Below the pieces are notes generated by a model. That model was not told the origin of the DNA and ran no database searches. It saw only the letters and a list, made by a program, of their open reading frames with translations. From Prevotellamassilia timonensis (GTDB lineage: Bacteria; Bacteroidota; Bacteroidia; Bacteroidales; Bacteroidaceae): a DNA stretch of 64,000 bases. Position numbers and translations under genes: made by a program. This document shows positions 62,420 through 64,000 of the stretch, one piece after another (within the stretch, counting starts at the first letter, position 1; each line of letters begins with the position of its first letter). The stretch spans positions 247,025-311,024 of the forward strand of contig NZ_LT629845.1 in the NCBI RefSeq assembly GCF_900106785.1. Reading direction: 5' to 3'.

Positions 62420-63508
62420 CTAACCCAAAACTGTTGCTAAACGATACATGAAGAATGGTATGTCTATGACTCCTTTTACTTGTGCACGAAAGCATTTGAT
62501 CTTTGAGTTCAACGATTCAGCTGAAGCGTTAGTCTTACGTCCGTCAAAGTAGTTCAGGATTTCATCCTCATAGAATCTGATGGTATCGCGTACGGACTTG
62601 ATTTCACGCAGAGTGCAGGAAGCCACTTTCTCATACCACCCCTTGAAATTCTGTTTGGCAGTCTCCTTTGTGAGTTTCTTGTTTCTGAATATGGCTCTAA
62701 GGGAGTTGATCAGATTGTATGCTTCTTCAAGTTTTGGGTAGAGTGCGAAAAGTATCTTCGCACGCTTTTTCTGCGTTGCGCTCCACTTCTCTCGGCTCAT
62801 GGACAATTGCTTGCGACATCGTGTCTGTGCCTCTACAAGAGTCTCGCCATTTTCAAGCCTTTTGGGTTCAAAGCGAGTGTTCAGCCTCATAGGCTTTCTT
62901 CCGCGCTTGCTCTTCTTCCAGTTCTTCCCATGCCTTTTCCTCATTCGCTCGCGGTAAGCCTTTCTCTGCGCTGCCAGATTTTCGAGGTATTTGCGAAACT
63001 CTGCCTTCTGTCTGTTCGCCTCCTTTACGGCTTTTCGTTTCAGGCGCAGGCGTATCTCTTCGCAGCCCTCTCCACCGCGTTTTACGACATGGAAGCAGTC
63101 ACGTATGACTGTGGCTTTAGGGAATGCCTCTCGGGCTATGACACGCATGCAATCTGAGAGATCCATCGTGATATTCTCAACCATTTCACGCTTATCTGCA
63201 GGTAGTTGCATGAGAACCTTCAGTACGTCAGCAGGATTCGTTCCCTTGACTACTGCTATGATTGCACCCTTGCGACCATGGGCATCCTTGTTGTGAACGA
63301 TAGTGTACAGTTCGCCCTGGAGGGAGGTCTCGTCTATGCCTTGCTCCTTACCTACGTTTTGCGGAATAAGAATCCACTTGGATGCGTGATCCTTCTGCTC
63401 CCACGTCTCGAAGTTACTCAGGGCGTCTTTGTATCTTTTGGCAAACGTGGAGCTGTTAATCATGTACGTATAACCAATCTGACGAGCGGTTATCGTCTCA
63501 GAGTCCAT
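62420..63508 (-). CDS. IS transposase, DDE domain (ISL3-like)
   Basis: A 362-residue protein. Conserved parts of ISL3-type catalytic domains are VENITMDLSDCMRVIAREAF (first Asp), FPKATVIRDCFHVVK (second Asp) and TNASAESLNSKIKCFRAQVK (Glu). A basic middle part (RMRKRHGKNWKKSKRGRKPM) is present. Its start overlaps the previous ORF's stop by 11 nt, which suggests translational coupling. A TTTTTTTAAA run sits 10 nt before, but the +1 frame has a TAA there, so a simple frameshift fusion at that run is unlikely. The stop lies inside the terminal repeat. Confidence 0.86.
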   Translation of the reverse strand: MDSETITARQIGYTYMINSSTFAKRYKDALSNFETWEQKDHASKWILIPQNVGKEQGIDETSLQGELYTIVHNKDAHGRKGAIIAVVKGTNPADVLKVLMQLPADKREMVENITMDLSDCMRVIAREAFPKATVIRDCFHVVKRGGEGCEEIRLRLKRKAVKEANRQKAEFRKYLENLAAQRKAYRERMRKRHGKNWKKSKRGRKPMRLNTRFEPKRLENGETLVEAQTRCRKQLSMSREKWSATQKKRAKILFALYPKLEEAYNLINSLRAIFRNKKLTKETAKQNFKGWYEKVASCTLREIKSVRDTIRFYEDEILNYFDGRKTNASAESLNSKIKCFRAQVKGVIDIPFFMYRLATVLG

Positions 63509-63899
63509 TCGCCCTCTTTAAAAAAAGCGCGAAGTCCTTCGCGTATCGAGTGCCCTTATGCTTCAGTTCAAACTCCTTGTCAAGGTCAACACTTCTTGTT
63601 GTGCCATCCGGCATTGTCCAACGCCTTCTTCGTATGTGAAGTACCGCCTTCTTGTCTCGGGCTGGATAGTCAAGTAAACATGATTCTTCCCCAAAACCAT
63701 TGCTCACGGAATCCTTCATGTCTGGTGTGCGATTGTCGCGCTCATCCAGATAGATGTGAAGCTCTGTTGTGTAAAGAACATCCTTGTCCAGAGTACGCTG
63801 TGTTGCAAAGTCTGTCACCTCGAAATATTTAAGAACTCCTTCGGGGAGGAAATATGAGGCGAGGCCCTCATACATATTTTTATTGCCATTCTGATTCAT
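63498..63899 (-). CDS. IS first ORF, N-terminal transposase region
   Basis: A 133-residue protein. GLASYFLPEGVLKYFEVTDF near the N-terminus and CLLDYPARDKKAVLHIRRRR, then WTMPDGTTRSVDLDKEFELK, are typical of the separate N-terminal ORF of this insertion-sequence group. It probably recognises the terminal repeats together with the DDE protein. It ends 11 nt into the transposase gene. Confidence 0.75.
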   Translation of the reverse strand: MNQNGNKNMYEGLASYFLPEGVLKYFEVTDFATQRTLDKDVLYTTELHIYLDERDNRTPDMKDSVSNGFGEESCLLDYPARDKKAVLHIRRRRWTMPDGTTRSVDLDKEFELKHKGTRYAKDFALFLKRANGL

Positions 63900-64000
63900 A
63901 GTGCAAAGGTACTACTTTTGGGCAATCATGTATCGTTTGGCAACTCAGTTTTTGGGTTAGCATCTGCACAGCCCTCCACAGGGTTTGTCGGGTGCGCCGG

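Larger units (their letters stand above)
62379..64000 (-). mobile_element. Two-ORF DDE insertion sequence with long terminal inverted repeats
   Basis: The left end 62379-62450 (CGGCGCACCCGACAAACC...CGATACATG) is a near match to the reverse complement of 63928-64000. The shared parts are GGCGCACCCGACAAACCCTG, GTGCAGATGCTAACCCAAAA and AAACGATACATGA with small indels. The ORFs are like the ISL3-type transposases of Bacteroidetes (database names include ISAon1). The right end may extend past the window. The target duplication cannot be checked. Confidence 0.82.

Noticed and set aside
63498..63540. Programmed frameshift fusing the two IS frames at TTTTTTTAAA
   Set aside because: The transposase frame has a TAA directly at the run, so a slip there would terminate. 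The 11-nt start-stop overlap fits coupled re-initiation better.

Overview
This is a chromosomal segment of a Bacteroidales bacterium, most like Prevotella or a close relative. The evidence is the lack of obvious Shine-Dalgarno sites, many promoters of the Bacteroidetes type (TTTG, about 19 nt, TAnnTTTG), type III glutamine synthetase, LL-diaminopimelate aminotransferase, GldB, a TonB receptor with an N-terminal carboxypeptidase-like domain, a BspA-type leucine-rich protein and probable type IX secretion C-terminal domains. No species can be named from the sequence alone.

Layout. 1-9.4 kb: end of a DUF721/DciA-like gene, a Phd/RelE toxin-antitoxin pair, recF, a TPR membrane protein, ribH, tRNA-Tyr(GTA), a TonB-dependent receptor, an HtrA/DegP protease and a YgbA-like cysteine-rich protein. 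9.5-15.6 kb: thrS, then an accessory scar holding a 23-bp-terminal-repeat element and the wreck of a Dam methylase / KilA-N / winged-helix cluster, then infC-rpmI-rplT. 16-26.8 kb: housekeeping genes (HAD phosphatase, glyoxalase, phosphohexomutase, Nudix, acyltransferase, dihydroorotase, glycosyltransferase, TlpA-like). 26.9-28.6 kb: intergenic repeats, a frameshifted small gene and a very large inverted repeat. 28.7-33.5 kb: a secreted cassette (leucine-rich protein, GH20 hexosaminidase, ricin-like repeat protein) that looks suited to host glycan binding and trimming. 33.6-37.8 kb: RsmI-like methyltransferase, GldB, glycosyltransferase, MtaB. 38.1-38.8 kb: a candidate tRNA-like small RNA and a second copy of the terminal-repeat element.

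39.1-49.4 kb is the most interesting region: a type I restriction-modification locus built as an invertible switch. It holds a tyrosine recombinase, a promoterless silent hsdS facing the expressed hsdS, three sets of inverted repeats at the N-terminal, central and C-terminal conserved parts of HsdS, then a DinD-RhuM fusion protein, hsdM, a four-helix-bundle protein, hsdR and an XRE regulator. Inversions at the repeats should shuffle two target-recognition domains at each of two positions, giving up to four specificities.

49.7-61.8 kb: FadL-like porin, histidine phosphatase, dapF-dapL (DAP/lysine), type III glutamine synthetase, and leuA-leuC-leuD-leuB behind a leucine-containing leader peptide and hairpin that look like an attenuator. 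The window ends in a two-ORF DDE insertion sequence with long terminal inverted repeats, inserted in a second copy of the small gene seen at 27.7 kb.

A recurring theme is intergenic palindromes: at least four sequence families (TGTCCGGTA, AGGGTGGTTCT, AGTTTCGGATTTA and GGGGGCGACGCGTCCCGCG) recur at unrelated gene ends.
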